64,000 nt of DNA from Cereibacter azotoformans (lineage in GTDB: Bacteria; Pseudomonadota; Alphaproteobacteria; Rhodobacterales; Rhodobacteraceae): the NCBI GenBank assembly GCA_017599285.1, contig JAGFXX010000001.1, positions 2,756,501 to 2,820,500 on the forward strand. Direction: 5' to 3'. Both the position numbers and the translations under genes were made by a program. The notes under the pieces were generated by a model. That model worked only from the letters and a program-made list of their open reading frames with translations, made no database searches and was not told where the DNA came from. Shown one piece after another: positions 19,242 through 27,670 of this stretch; position 1 is the stretch's first letter; every line of letters begins with the position of its first letter.

Positions 19242-19991
19242 ATGTGGGCCGAGCATGTTCAGGGTGAGACCTTTCATGAGCGCAAGGGCGCGCTCGGGAA
19301 CAGCTTCCGCTACGGGGTGGATTACCTGATCGTCGATCCCGAGGCGGTCGAGGGGCCCGCGCTCTTCTCGCGGAACCGGGCCAACCTGATCGCGCTGCAC
19401 GACCGCGACTACGGCGGTGAGCCGGGGCAGGGCCGGGGCGTCGCCTGGGTGCGCGAGGTGCTGGCGGCGCAGGGGATGGCTCCGGCCGCACGCATCCTTC
19501 TGCTGACACAGCCGCGGGTGATGGGGCATGTGTTCAACCCGGTCAGCTTCTGGCTCTGCCACGATGCCGAGGGGGCGCTGCGCACCGTCATCGCCGAGGT
19601 GAGCAACACCTTCGGCGACCGTCACTGGTATCTCTGCGCCAAGGAAGACGGCTCGGTCATCGAGCGGACGGATACGCTGACGGCGGCCAAGATCATGCAT
19701 GTCTCGCCCTTCCAGCCGATCGAGGGCGGCTACCGCTTCCGCTTCGACATCCGCGAGGACCGGGTGGGGGTCTGGATCGACTACAACTTCGCCGAGGGCG
19801 GGCTCTATGCCACACTGACGGGGCGCCGGGCGCCGCTGACGAACGCCGGCATCCTGCGGGCCTGCCTGCGCCGGCCCTTCGGCTCGCGGCGGGTGCTGGC
19901 GCTGATCCACTGGCAGGCGCTGAAGCTCGCGCTGAAGGGCGCCCGCTACCGCAGCCGGCCGGCGCCGCCGCTGCAAGACGTGACCCGGTGA
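19242..19991 (+). CDS. ufaO: DUF1365 protein, probable furan fatty acid enzyme UfaO
   Basis: A 249-residue DUF1365 protein with the family motifs YGVDYLIVD, RVMGHVFNPVSFWLC, EVSNTFGDRH and HVSPFQPIEGGYRF. His and Asp residues in these conserved blocks could bind metal. DUF1365 genes usually follow a COG2907-type flavoprotein, as here. I recall the R. sphaeroides protein (RSP_1090) as UfaO, implicated in putting an O2-derived oxygen into the furan ring of a phospholipid acyl chain; its chemistry was inferred rather than shown in vitro. It starts 8 bases after ufaD and overlaps the next gene by 4 bases. Confidence 0.78.
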   Translation: MWAEHVQGETFHERKGALGNSFRYGVDYLIVDPEAVEGPALFSRNRANLIALHDRDYGGEPGQGRGVAWVREVLAAQGMAPAARILLLTQPRVMGHVFNPVSFWLCHDAEGALRTVIAEVSNTFGDRHWYLCAKEDGSVIERTDTLTAAKIMHVSPFQPIEGGYRFRFDIREDRVGVWIDYNFAEGGLYATLTGRRAPLTNAGILRACLRRPFGSRRVLALIHWQALKLALKGARYRSRPAPPLQDVTR

Positions 19992-21193
19992 CGGCGAGGC
20001 TTCTGCCGTGGTCGCTTCTTGCGGGGCTGATCGCGGCTGCGGGCCTGCCGATCTACATCCATGCGCCGAAGGTCTATGTGGACGAATACGGCCTGAGCCT
20101 GGGTGCGCTGGGCGCGGTGCTGGCCGCGCTCCGGCTGGTGGATGTGGTGCAGGATCCCGCGCTGGGATGGCTGGCCGAGGTGACGCGCCGACGCAGGGCC
20201 GGCATGGTGGCGGGGGCGGTGCTGCTGCTCGCGCTGGCGATGGTGGGCCTCTTTGCCGTGACGCCGCCGGTCGCGCCGCTCCTGTGGTTCGCGCTGATGC
20301 TGGTCGTGCTCTTCTCGGCCTTTTCCTTTCTCACCATCGCCTTCTACTCCGAAGGGGTGGGCAAGGCCGCGCGGCTGGGACCGGGCGGGCATCTGCGGCT
20401 GGCCGGCTGGCGCGAGGCCGGGGCCTTGGCGGGCGTCTCTCTGGCGGCTGTCGCGCCGGTCGTGCTGGGCAGCTTTGCCCTCTTTGCCTGGGGCTTTGCG
20501 GGGCTTGCGCTGGTGGCATGGTTCGCCATGCGCCGTGAATGGGCGGGCCTGGCCGAGCCGCCGCGGCCCGACCTGCGGGCGGTGCTGCGCGATCCGATGA
20601 TCCGGCGGCTTCTGCTGCTGGCTCTGGTCAATGCGGCGCCGGTGGCGGTGACCTCGACGCTTTTCCTGTTCTTCGTCGAAAGCCGCCTCGACGCCGCCGG
20701 CTGGGAGGGACCGCTGCTTCTGCTGTTCTTCCTCGCCGCCGCGGCGAGCGCGCCCGGCTGGAGCCGCGCCGCCCGCACCCGAGGCGCGAAACCCGTGCTG
20801 CTGGCGGGCATGGCGCTGGCCGTGGCCTCCTTCGTCTTCGCCTTCACGCTGGGGCCGGGCGAGATCGTGGGTTTCGCGCTGATCTGCGCGGCGTCGGGTG
20901 CGGCGCTTGGGGCCGACATGGTGCTGCTGCCCGCGATCTTCGCGCGCCATCTCGCACGCACGGGATCGGGAGAGGCCACGGCCTTCGGCCTCTGGTCCTT
21001 CGCCTCGAAACTCGCGCTTGCGCTGGCGGCGGCCTCGGTCCTGCCGCTGCTGCAACTGGCCGGCTTCACGCCGGGCAGCACCGGGCCCGAGGGCGCGCTC
21101 CTCCTTCTGTCGGTGCTCTACGCCCTCGTGCCCTGCGCGCTGAAGGTCTTCGCCATCCTCCTCCTGCTTGCCACCCCCATTCCGGAGAGCTGA
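19988..21193 (+). CDS. MFS transporter in the RpoE/furan fatty acid operon
   Basis: GTG start overlapping the ufaO stop (GTGA). The 401-residue product is highly hydrophobic with about 12 membrane segments. Loop residues DVVQDPALGWLAEVTRRRRAG resemble the GPH (glycoside-pentoside-hexuronide:cation) branch of the major facilitator superfamily, which includes MelB and the lysolipid flippases related to it. No substrate can be read from sequence. Its place between the lipid-modifying ufaDO genes and a DUF3833 gene suggests movement of a lipid or lipid-derived product, which is inference only. Confidence 0.82.
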   Translation: MTARLLPWSLLAGLIAAAGLPIYIHAPKVYVDEYGLSLGALGAVLAALRLVDVVQDPALGWLAEVTRRRRAGMVAGAVLLLALAMVGLFAVTPPVAPLLWFALMLVVLFSAFSFLTIAFYSEGVGKAARLGPGGHLRLAGWREAGALAGVSLAAVAPVVLGSFALFAWGFAGLALVAWFAMRREWAGLAEPPRPDLRAVLRDPMIRRLLLLALVNAAPVAVTSTLFLFFVESRLDAAGWEGPLLLLFFLAAAASAPGWSRAARTRGAKPVLLAGMALAVASFVFAFTLGPGEIVGFALICAASGAALGADMVLLPAIFARHLARTGSGEATAFGLWSFASKLALALAAASVLPLLQLAGFTPGSTGPEGALLLLSVLYALVPCALKVFAILLLLATPIPES

Positions 21194-21196
21194 CCC

Positions 21197-21757
21197 GTGA
21201 CCCCGTTCCTGTTCCTCGTCCTCGGTGCCCTCGTGATCCTCGGCCTTGCCCTCGTGCGTCACCGGACGCTGGCCTTCGCGGCGCAGCGGCCGGCGGATTA
21301 TGCCGGCAAGGGGCCGGTGCTTGACCCGCGGCGTGATCTGGCCGGGCCCCTGCTGTGCGAGGGCGTGATCTACGGGCCGACCGGCCGCGTCACCTCGCGG
21401 TTCGTTGCGGACATGGAGGGGCGCTGGGACGGAACCTCGGGCGTGCTGACCGAGCACTTCCGCTACGACAGCGGCGCCACCGACCGGCGCGAGTGGCGCT
21501 TCACCCTCGGCAACGATGGGACGCTGCGTGCACAGGCCGATGACGTCGTGGGCACGGGACTGGGAAAGGCCGAAGGATCAGCCCTTTGCCTGCGCTACCG
21601 GCTGCGGCTTCAAGATGACGCAGGGGGGCATGTGCTGGATGTGATTGACTGGATGTACCGTCTGGAGAATGGCACGATCATCAATCGGAGCCAGTTCCGC
21701 AAGTTCGGGATCAAGGTGGCCGAGCTTGTGGCGACACTGAGACGGATCGAGAGATGA
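21197..21757 (+). CDS. DUF3833 family protein
   Basis: A 186-residue protein with GTG start, a hydrophobic N-terminal segment (PFLFLVLGALVILGLALV) that acts as signal anchor, and a beta-rich domain containing GVIYGPTGRVTSRF, WDGTSGVLTEHFRYDSGATDRREWRF and a C-terminal INRSQFRKFGIKVAELVATLRR. This matches DUF3833, a lipocalin-like family often found with COG2907/DUF1365/SDR genes. A lipid-binding role is plausible but unproven. It starts 3 bases after the transporter stop and overlaps the SDR gene (ATGA). Confidence 0.75.
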   Translation: MTPFLFLVLGALVILGLALVRHRTLAFAAQRPADYAGKGPVLDPRRDLAGPLLCEGVIYGPTGRVTSRFVADMEGRWDGTSGVLTEHFRYDSGATDRREWRFTLGNDGTLRAQADDVVGTGLGKAEGSALCLRYRLRLQDDAGGHVLDVIDWMYRLENGTIINRSQFRKFGIKVAELVATLRRIER

Positions 21758-22491
21758 GAGACTTTGTAGGTAAGCGGTATTGGCTCATCGGCGGAAGCGA
21801 GGGCCTCGGTCTCGCGCTGGCGAAGAAACTGAGCGGGGCCGGGGCGCGGGTCATCCTGTCGGGCCGCGACGAGGCGCGTCTGGCGGAAGCGGTCGAGGCG
21901 ATGCCCGCCCCGGCCGAAGCCGTCGTGATGGATGTGACCTCGGAGGCCTCGATCGAGGCGGCGCTGGCCAAGGTCGGGGCCTTCGACGGCGTGGTCTATC
22001 TCGCGGGGACCTACTGGCCGATGAAGGCGCAGGAGTGGGAGACGGCCAAGGTCGAGGCGATGATCGACACCAACCTGTCGGGGCTCGTGCGGCTGGTCTC
22101 GGCGACCCTGCCGGGCATGATCGCCGCGAACCGCGGGCATCTTGTGGTGGTGGGCAGCATCGGCGGCTATCGCGGCCTGCCCGGCGCCATCGGCTATTCC
22201 GCGAGCAAGGCGGGCGTCATGGCGCTGACCGAGTCGCTCTACGCCGACCTGCGCGGCACGGGCGTCGAGGTGCAGCTGGTGAACCCCGGCTTCATCCGCA
22301 CGCGGCTGACGGAGAAGAACAGGTTCCGCATGCCCTCGATCATGGAGCCGGAGAAGGCCGCGCAGCACATGTTCGAGCATATGTGCTCGGACAATTTCCG
22401 CATGAACTTCCCGCTGATGTTCGCCTCGTTCTTCCGCTTCTCGCAGTTGCTGCCGGACGGGCTGTTCTACCGGCTGCTCGGGAAGGGCTGA
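21754..22491 (+). CDS. Short-chain dehydrogenase/reductase
   Basis: A 245-residue classical SDR with a cofactor-binding motif near residue 12 (GGSEGLGLALAKKL), catalytic Ser in VVVGSIGGYRG and YSASK active-site Tyr/Lys. The arginine after the second strand (SGRDEARL) favours NADP(H). Last gene of the five-gene rpoE-adjacent operon; a repeated terminator-like element follows. A role in reducing or oxidising an acyl-chain intermediate or peroxide breakdown product is a guess. Confidence 0.85.
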   Translation: MRDFVGKRYWLIGGSEGLGLALAKKLSGAGARVILSGRDEARLAEAVEAMPAPAEAVVMDVTSEASIEAALAKVGAFDGVVYLAGTYWPMKAQEWETAKVEAMIDTNLSGLVRLVSATLPGMIAANRGHLVVVGSIGGYRGLPGAIGYSASKAGVMALTESLYADLRGTGVEVQLVNPGFIRTRLTEKNRFRMPSIMEPEKAAQHMFEHMCSDNFRMNFPLMFASFFRFSQLLPDGLFYRLLGKG

Positions 22492-22510
22492 GCGCGCGCC
22501 TGCGGAACGG

Positions 22511-22584
22511 CGGGGGGCTGTCTGCCCCCCGCGCCCGTCCGGGGGACGGGCTCCCCCCGAGGATATTTGTGCCAGAATGAAAGG
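22511..22584 (+). repeat. Copy B of the convergent-junction repeat/terminator
   Basis: Hairpin CGGGGGGC (22511-22518)/GCCCCCCG (22524-22531) is followed by a second one, CCCGTCC (22534-22540)/GGACGGG (22544-22550). The conserved core then runs CCCCGAGGATATTTG and GCCAGAATGAAAGG. It lies between the SDR stop and the saccharopine dehydrogenase stop, again a convergent junction. Confidence 0.72.
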
Positions 22585-22596
22585 CGCGGGGGCCGG

Positions 22597-23652
22597 CTAG
22601 AGAGCGGCCGCGTGGCGGTCGAACTCGACCTTTGCGCGGGCCCAGACGCCTTCGTCGAGGCGGTCGAGCGCCAGAAGCGAGGGAAGCAGCTGGGCCGCAT
22701 AATCCTCGCTGCTCTCGACGGGCAGGAGCGAGGGCAGGTTGTCGATCGCCATCACGTCGAGCACCGGGTCGGCATGGACGCGAAGCGCCGGCGCCGACCA
22801 GCGGGTAACGCGGTCATAGACCCTGATCGGCGAGAAGTCCGAGGTCGGGTCGCAGGCGATGTCTCCGATGACGCGCAGCGCGCGCGGGGCGTCGAGCGCC
22901 TCGGCCGGCACGAAGACCGGGCAGCCCGGCCGCGCGAGGATGCAGTTGAGAAAGATCTCGTGCTCCAGCACCTCGGGGAAGGGGCCGCCGTGCGCGGTTT
23001 CGGCCATGTCCCAGCGGGTGACGGCGAGGCCCATGGACTCGCAGAGGTCGGCCGCGCCGGTGCCGACGCGGCCCTGCGCGCCGATCACCAGCGCACGCGG
23101 CTGCTGTGCATTGGAAGCGGTCAGTTCGGCGGCGAGATCGGCCAGCAGACCCTCTCGTCCGGGCCAGGTCGAGACGGGATCGCAGATCCCGCCCCGCGCC
23201 TGCGCCGCCCAGCATTTCAGCGCGACGGCGGCCCCGGCGTAGCCCGCCCAGTAGCCGAAGGCGGCGACGCGGCGTCCGGTCTCGTCCACCAGCGACTCAA
23301 GATCGTAGAGCGTACCGCCGGCCGCCTTGAACCGCTGGAGGAGGATGCGCCCTGCGGGCTGGCCCTTGTAGGCGTGGCCGAAGAGGATGTGGCGGTGGGG
23401 GAGGGGGCTGCCGTCCTCGGGCAGCTCCTTCAGGCCGAAGATGATCGCGTCGGCGGGTGCGGAGGGCCAGGAGTTCTCGGGGGCGATGGCGCAGCCCGCG
23501 GCGGCGTAGCCTTCGATCGAGAGGGCGCGGACGCGGCTGGCCTCGACCGTCACCCGGATGCCTTTGGCCACCAGCGCCGCTGCGCCTGCGGGCGTGAGCC
23601 CCACGCGTTCCTCGTTCGGCCGCTGTTCGGCCCTCACCCACAGATGCGTCAT
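22597..23652 (-). CDS. Saccharopine dehydrogenase (L-lysine-forming, LYS1 type)
   Basis: A 351-residue protein that aligns by eye along its whole length with yeast Lys1. Shared blocks include the N-terminal LRAE/VRAE-type strand, GLKELPE with the active-site Lys, FGHAYK with the active-site His, GTLYDLE, GRRVAAFGYWAGYAGAA, VIGAQGRVGTGA, ETAHGGPF and the C-terminal IDNLPSLLP. The known reaction interconverts saccharopine with lysine and 2-oxoglutarate using NAD. Since dapB shows lysine is made by the DAP route, a catabolic or other role is likely. The stop of the WGR gene overlaps its start by four bases. Confidence 0.85.
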   Translation of the reverse strand: MTHLWVRAEQRPNEERVGLTPAGAAALVAKGIRVTVEASRVRALSIEGYAAAGCAIAPENSWPSAPADAIIFGLKELPEDGSPLPHRHILFGHAYKGQPAGRILLQRFKAAGGTLYDLESLVDETGRRVAAFGYWAGYAGAAVALKCWAAQARGGICDPVSTWPGREGLLADLAAELTASNAQQPRALVIGAQGRVGTGAADLCESMGLAVTRWDMAETAHGGPFPEVLEHEIFLNCILARPGCPVFVPAEALDAPRALRVIGDIACDPTSDFSPIRVYDRVTRWSAPALRVHADPVLDVMAIDNLPSLLPVESSEDYAAQLLPSLLALDRLDEGVWARAKVEFDRHAAAL

Positions 23653-23894
23653 GCGCTGCCTTCGATGGTGGTGCGGTAGCCGCGCCGCCGGGCGCGCTGG
23701 TGCCAGCGCTCCGCCGCAAGGCAGGCATCCCGCAGGTTGGAAAACCAGGTGACGAGCCTCCGGCCGGCCCGCCCGGGGCTGCGGCGGCCCCATTCGCGCA
23801 GGACGGTGTATTCGCCGAAGAGGTTGTAGGCGAGTTCCACCCGGTAGAAGCGGGCGGGGCCGTCGGTGTCGCTCAGACAGAGATATGTCAGCAT
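23649..23894 (-). CDS. WGR-domain protein
   Basis: An 81-residue protein that is essentially one WGR domain: FYRVELAYNLFGEYTVLREWGRRSPGRAGRRLVTWFSNLRDACLAAERW. WGR domains occur in PARPs and in short bacterial proteins, and bind nucleic acid in PARP. The start follows GGAGGCCCCAG. It overlaps the saccharopine dehydrogenase gene by 4 bp, so the two are translated together. The function of single-domain bacterial WGR proteins is not known to me. Confidence 0.8.
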   Translation of the reverse strand: MLTYLCLSDTDGPARFYRVELAYNLFGEYTVLREWGRRSPGRAGRRLVTWFSNLRDACLAAERWHQRARRRGYRTTIEGSA

Positions 23895-23979
23895 CTGGGG
23901 CCTCCGGTGGCGGTCTTGTTGCCAGAGATACCAGATCTGCCACGGCTGGACAGGGGGGAAAGGCTGCCCGGCCGGGGGA

Positions 23980-24195
23980 TCAGGCCGGAAAGCGGCCGCC
24001 CTGCCTCATGCCGAGGGGGCGTTCGCGGCGCTCGGCGCAGGGTTGGGACAACTCGGAGGAGAAAAGCTCTTTCAGCTCTTCGCGTGTCAGGATCTTGGGT
24101 GTCTTGAGGCTGATGGCGGGCTGGCGTGGGGCCCTGAGAAAGAAGGGCCAGCCCAGGCGGAAGGCGGGTTTCTCGCCGTCGTGGATAAGTGTCAT
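23980..24195 (-). CDS. Small hypothetical protein
   Basis: A 71-residue protein starting MTLIHDGEKPAFRLGWPFFLRAPR, with an EELKELF helix in the middle and a basic tail. GGGGAGAC eight bases before the ATG supports translation. I do not recognise the family. It lies upstream of the WGR and saccharopine dehydrogenase genes on the same strand, 85 bp from the former, and may belong to their transcript. Confidence 0.5.
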   Translation of the reverse strand: MTLIHDGEKPAFRLGWPFFLRAPRQPAISLKTPKILTREELKELFSSELSQPCAERRERPLGMRQGGRFPA

Positions 24196-24521
24196 TCCAT
24201 CGTCTCCCCAGAACGAAGCGCTTGCGCGAGCCCTCTCCATCATCCTGCAGCGCGTGGCAGCCACTGCTCATCCGGATAATGATTCGTTACCCACTCTACC
24301 CTCAAACAGGTACTAAGCGGATTTGTGCCGATTATGCGAAAGGGGGTAAAAGCTCCATCCGTCCGATAATTTCGGCCCGTCCTTGCAAAAAAGTCACAGA
24401 TGAAGAAAGCGAGCGACGCCAACAGGTTGCGAAATTTTTTGTGGCACAACTAAAAGGTGTTCAGCTTCCGCCGTTTCCCTCCTTGAGCGCAAATCCAGCC
24501 GTTCGACAGGAGACCGACAGA
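24196..24521. other. Gap with unusually AT-rich sequence
   Basis: A 326-bp stretch between the small minus-strand gene and the small plus-strand gene. From about 24260 to 24480 it is much richer in A and T than its surroundings, including A6 and T6 runs (24397-24402; near 24436). It probably holds divergent promoters. I found no tRNA, no long inverted repeat and no convincing reading frame. Confidence 0.5.
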
Positions 24522-24725
24522 ATGACGGCTGCCCTGATCCAGCTTGCCCGGACACGCCGTCTGCGCGCACTTCGATATCTTCATCGGGAAGGTCTCGAGA
24601 CGCGGAACGTGTTCGTGGCCGATCCGTCGCCCGAACGGATCCGGGAACGCGCGCCGCGCACGGCGGAACCTTCAGGCGTTGCCTCTCAGGGAAAACACGC
24701 TAAGGTTGTTTCGATGGTCAGGTGA
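24522..24725 (+). CDS. Small hypothetical basic protein
   Basis: A 67-residue candidate starting MTAALIQLARTRRLRALRYLHREGL, with AGGAGA ahead of the ATG (about 9-base spacing). It is Arg-rich with an amphipathic N-terminal helix. It ends 18 bases before the response regulator gene, suggesting a shared transcript. No family is recognised. The in-frame extension upstream to 24189 crosses the AT-rich gap and is unlikely to be translated. Confidence 0.4.
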   Translation: MTAALIQLARTRRLRALRYLHREGLETRNVFVADPSPERIRERAPRTAEPSGVASQGKHAKVVSMVR

Positions 24726-24743
24726 CGGAAGTCGGAGTAACGG

Positions 24744-25442
24744 ATGGTCCCGTGCGTCCTTGCACTCGATGACGAGACCTCGGTGCTGACAGTGGTGCAG
24801 GAAGTGCTGGAAGAGCGCGGGTTCCGGGTGATCACGGCCAAGACCCTGGCGCAGTTCCGCCGGATCCACGCGCAGGAGCAGGTGGATCTCTTTCTGATCG
24901 ACACGTCGCTGCCGGACGGAAACGGGCTCTCGCTGGTGCGCGAATTGCGGCAGGTCACGGATCGCGGCATCATCCTTCTCGCGCCCCGCCGCGACGAAGG
25001 CGATGGCGTCCTGGGGCTGGAGCTTGGCGCGGATGACTCGCTCACCAAGCCGTTCCTCGGGCGGGAACTGGCTGCACGGGTCGGGGCGGTCTTCCGCCGG
25101 ACGGGCCGGGCGGCGGCCCTTCCCGCCGGGCGCCCCCGCGTCGATCACGAATTCGAAGGCTATGGCATGAGCCTTCAGGCGCGGAAGGTCTGGTCATCCG
25201 ACGGCGTCGAGATCGAGCTGACCACCTCGGAGTTCGAGCTGCTGGCGGCGCTTCTGGCGCGGCGGGGGCAGGTTCTCAGCCGCGACCAGATCATGAACGC
25301 GATCAAGGGGCGGAGCTGGGAGAGCTACGATCGCGTGGTGGACGGAATCGTCAGCCGGCTGCGCCGGAAGATGCCCTCGACGAAGAGCGGAAGCCACTTC
25401 ATCCGCACCGTCCACGGGGTGGGCTACGCCTTCACGGCCTGA
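24744..25442 (+). CDS. Orphan OmpR/PhoB-type response regulator
   Basis: A 232-residue two-domain regulator. The receiver domain (about 1-120) has the acidic pair Asp9/Asp10, phospho-acceptor Asp53 (FLIDTSLPDGNG) and Lys in LTKPF. The C-terminal winged helix has LTTSEFELLAALLARRGQVLSRDQIMNAIKG and SRLRRKM, ending IRTVHGVGYAFTA. No histidine kinase is next to it. It converges on otsA, with a hairpin between. Target genes cannot be told from sequence; otsAB and the small gene upstream are candidates by position only. Confidence 0.9.
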   Translation: MVPCVLALDDETSVLTVVQEVLEERGFRVITAKTLAQFRRIHAQEQVDLFLIDTSLPDGNGLSLVRELRQVTDRGIILLAPRRDEGDGVLGLELGADDSLTKPFLGRELAARVGAVFRRTGRAAALPAGRPRVDHEFEGYGMSLQARKVWSSDGVEIELTTSEFELLAALLARRGQVLSRDQIMNAIKGRSWESYDRVVDGIVSRLRRKMPSTKSGSHFIRTVHGVGYAFTA

Positions 25443-25449
25443 GGCGCTT

Positions 25450-25475
25450 GCCGCCCGCGGATCGGTGCGGGCGGC
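25450..25475. terminator. Bidirectional stem-loop between regulator and otsA
   Basis: GCCGCCCGC (25450-25458) pairs perfectly with GCGGGCGGC (25467-25475) across an 8-base loop. It sits in the 36-bp space between two convergent genes, as a terminator would. No T-tract follows on either strand. Confidence 0.6.
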
Positions 25476-25478
25476 GTC

Positions 25479-26891
25479 TCAGGCTTCGTCCCGGACGAGG
25501 GCGCCGTTGTCCACCGGCGCATCGCGCAGGGCGCCGAGGAAGGTCCGGCACCACCAGAGCACGTCATGCGCCTCGAGATGGTCCATCATCCGCCTCCAGC
25601 GCGCCATCCTCTCGTCGAGCGGCATGGAGAGCGCGCGTCCGATCGCGTTTGCCGTCTGCTCGGTGTCATAGGGGTTGATCAGGATCGCCCCGTCGAGCTC
25701 GCGCGCGGCGCCCGCAAAGCGCGACAGCACGAGGACGCCGGGATCCGCCGGATCCTGCGAGGCGATATATTCCTTGGCAACCAGGTTCATCCCGTCCCGC
25801 AGCGGCGTCACCAGACCGACCTTGGCCAGCCGGTAGAGACCGGCCAGCACCGGCCGCGTCAGCGACTGGTTCACATAGCGGATCGGCACCCATTCGATCG
25901 TGCCGTGGGCGCCGTTCACCCGTCCGCAATGCGACTCGACCTGCCCCTGCATCTCGAGATACTCGGGCACGTCCGAGCGCGAGTGCGGTGCCACCTGAAG
26001 CAGCGTGACCTTGCCGGCCTGGTCGGGATTGCGGGTGAGATACCGCTCGAACGCGTCGATCCGGGCGGCGATCCCCTTGGAATAATCCAGCCGGTCCACC
26101 CCGATGATGAGGGAGCTGCCGTGCAGGCTCTGCTGCATGTCGGTGACCAGATCGATCCCGTCGGTCTTGGCCGCAAGACGGGCGAAATCCTCGGTCTCGA
26201 TCCCGATGGGGAAGGCCGCCGCCGCCACCTCCTTGTCGAAGGCGGTGAGCCAGCCGGGCGCGGACCAGTCGCCCCAGCCCTCGCGGCGCAGGCAGCCCAC
26301 GAAATTGTCGAGGTCGTAGTCGGTCTGGAAGCCCACGAGATCGTAGGCCGCAAGACCGCGCATGATGATCTCATAGACGGGCAGGGCGGTGAGGATGTCG
26401 GCCGGCGGCCAGGGGATGTGAAGGAAGAAGCCGATCCGGTTGCGCACCCCGCGCTTGCGCAACTCCTGCGCCAGGGGGATCAGGTGGTAGTCATGCACCC
26501 AGATCACGTCGTCCGGTTCCAGCATCGGCACCAGCCGGTCGGCAAAGAGGCGGTTCACGCGGAAATAGCCCGCCATCTCCTGCCGGGCATATTCGGCCAG
26601 ATCGAGCCGGCAGTGGAAGATCGGCCAGAGCACCCGGTTGGCGAAGCCGTTGTAATATTCGTCGAGATCGGCCTGCGACAGATCCGTCAGCACATAGCTG
26701 ATCCCGTCCTGCTCGAGCGTGCTGAGGCCCTGCGGCTCGCCCTCGCCGGTCGAGCGGCCGGACCAGCCCATCCAGATCCCGCCGTTCTTCCGCAGCGCCG
26801 CATGGACGGCGACCGCAAGCCCTCCGGGCGGGGGATTTCCATTCTCGTCCGGCAGCGGCACGCGATTCGAGACGACGACCAGCCGGCTCAT
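25479..26891 (-). CDS. otsA: Trehalose-6-phosphate synthase
   Basis: GT20 glycosyltransferase joining UDP-glucose (or another NDP-glucose) and glucose-6-phosphate. The 470-residue product has the N-terminal SNRVPLP and [11 protein letters not shown] motifs, the VWVHDYHL signature, [11 protein letters not shown], and a late [14 protein letters not shown]. Length fits the family. It overlaps otsB by four bases (otsB is upstream in transcription), so the two are translationally coupled. Trehalose serves as osmoprotectant; a GH13 trehalose synthase-like gene is at the other end of the window. Confidence 0.95.
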   Translation of the reverse strand: MSRLVVVSNRVPLPDENGNPPPGGLAVAVHAALRKNGGIWMGWSGRSTGEGEPQGLSTLEQDGISYVLTDLSQADLDEYYNGFANRVLWPIFHCRLDLAEYARQEMAGYFRVNRLFADRLVPMLEPDDVIWVHDYHLIPLAQELRKRGVRNRIGFFLHIPWPPADILTALPVYEIIMRGLAAYDLVGFQTDYDLDNFVGCLRREGWGDWSAPGWLTAFDKEVAAAAFPIGIETEDFARLAAKTDGIDLVTDMQQSLHGSSLIIGVDRLDYSKGIAARIDAFERYLTRNPDQAGKVTLLQVAPHSRSDVPEYLEMQGQVESHCGRVNGAHGTIEWVPIRYVNQSLTRPVLAGLYRLAKVGLVTPLRDGMNLVAKEYIASQDPADPGVLVLSRFAGAARELDGAILINPYDTEQTANAIGRALSMPLDERMARWRRMMDHLEAHDVLWWCRTFLGALRDAPVDNGALVRDEA

Positions 26892-27670
26892 GCCGCAAGC
26901 TCCGCCACGAGATCCCGGAGCGTCTGCGGCGAGTTCAGCCGCGCGGCGGCCAGCGTCGGCGCCTCGGTCTCGCAGATCCTGACCGAGAGGCCGCCGCGGG
27001 CGTTGGCAACCCGGAACATCTCTTCGTCGGTCACGTCGTCGCCCACGGCAACGGGGCGGCGGCCCGCGAAGGGCGACTCGGTCAGAAAGGCCTCGACCGC
27101 CGTGCCCTTGTTGGCCGAGGCCGGTCGAAGTTCCACCACCATCTTGCCGTGCTGCAACACCCAGCCGTCACCCATTACCTTCAACGCCATCTCCATCATC
27201 GCCCGCACGTCCCGCTCCCGTTCGGGTGCCTGACGGTAATGCAGCGCCACCGCCGCCACCTTGTCCTCGAGCAGCACCCCCGGCATCCGCGCCGTGCGCC
27301 GCCCGAGATCCTTGCGCAGCGCATTGAGCGAGGGGGTCAGCGCCGCCCTGTCCAGCTCGCCCGAGGCCCGCCGCCGTTCTACGCCATGCAACCCTGCGGC
27401 CGGGAACAGGTGAGGGCCGAAGTTCGCGTCGATCCAGTCCACGCGCCGCCCCGTCACAAGGGCGAGCGCGCCGCCCATGCGATCGGCCAGGCTTGCCAGA
27501 TCCTGGGGCAGGCCGGGCTCGACCCGGACATCGTGCGGCTGCTCGGCAATGTCCACCAGCGTCCCGTCGATGTCGAGAAACAGGGCCCACTCTCCGGGAG
27601 CATCGCGCAAGGCCGCGCGGAGGATGGCTTTGCCGTCATCATGTTCGGGATGCAGGGCGGGTTGATTCAT
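26888..27670 (-). CDS. otsB: Trehalose-6-phosphate phosphatase
   Basis: HAD-superfamily phosphatase releasing trehalose from trehalose-6-phosphate. The 260-residue product shows motif I FLDIDGTLVDIA (nucleophile Asp and acid/base Asp), motif II ALVTGRR, and motif IV VGDDVTDEEMF. The ATG at 27670 was chosen because the family N-terminus begins shortly before motif I; the open frame extends upstream for 143 more codons of unlikely sequence. Its stop overlaps the otsA start. Confidence 0.93.
   Translation of the reverse strand: MNQPALHPEHDDGKAILRAALRDAPGEWALFLDIDGTLVDIAEQPHDVRVEPGLPQDLASLADRMGGALALVTGRRVDWIDANFGPHLFPAAGLHGVERRRASGELDRAALTPSLNALRKDLGRRTARMPGVLLEDKVAAVALHYRQAPERERDVRAMMEMALKVMGDGWVLQHGKMVVELRPASANKGTAVEAFLTESPFAGRRPVAVGDDVTDEEMFRVANARGGLSVRICETEAPTLAAARLNSPQTLRDLVAELAA

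Noticed and set aside
24430-24465. Sigma-54 promoter (TGGCAC) in the AT-rich gap
   Set aside because: TGGCAC is present but no TTGC element occurs at the required spacing.
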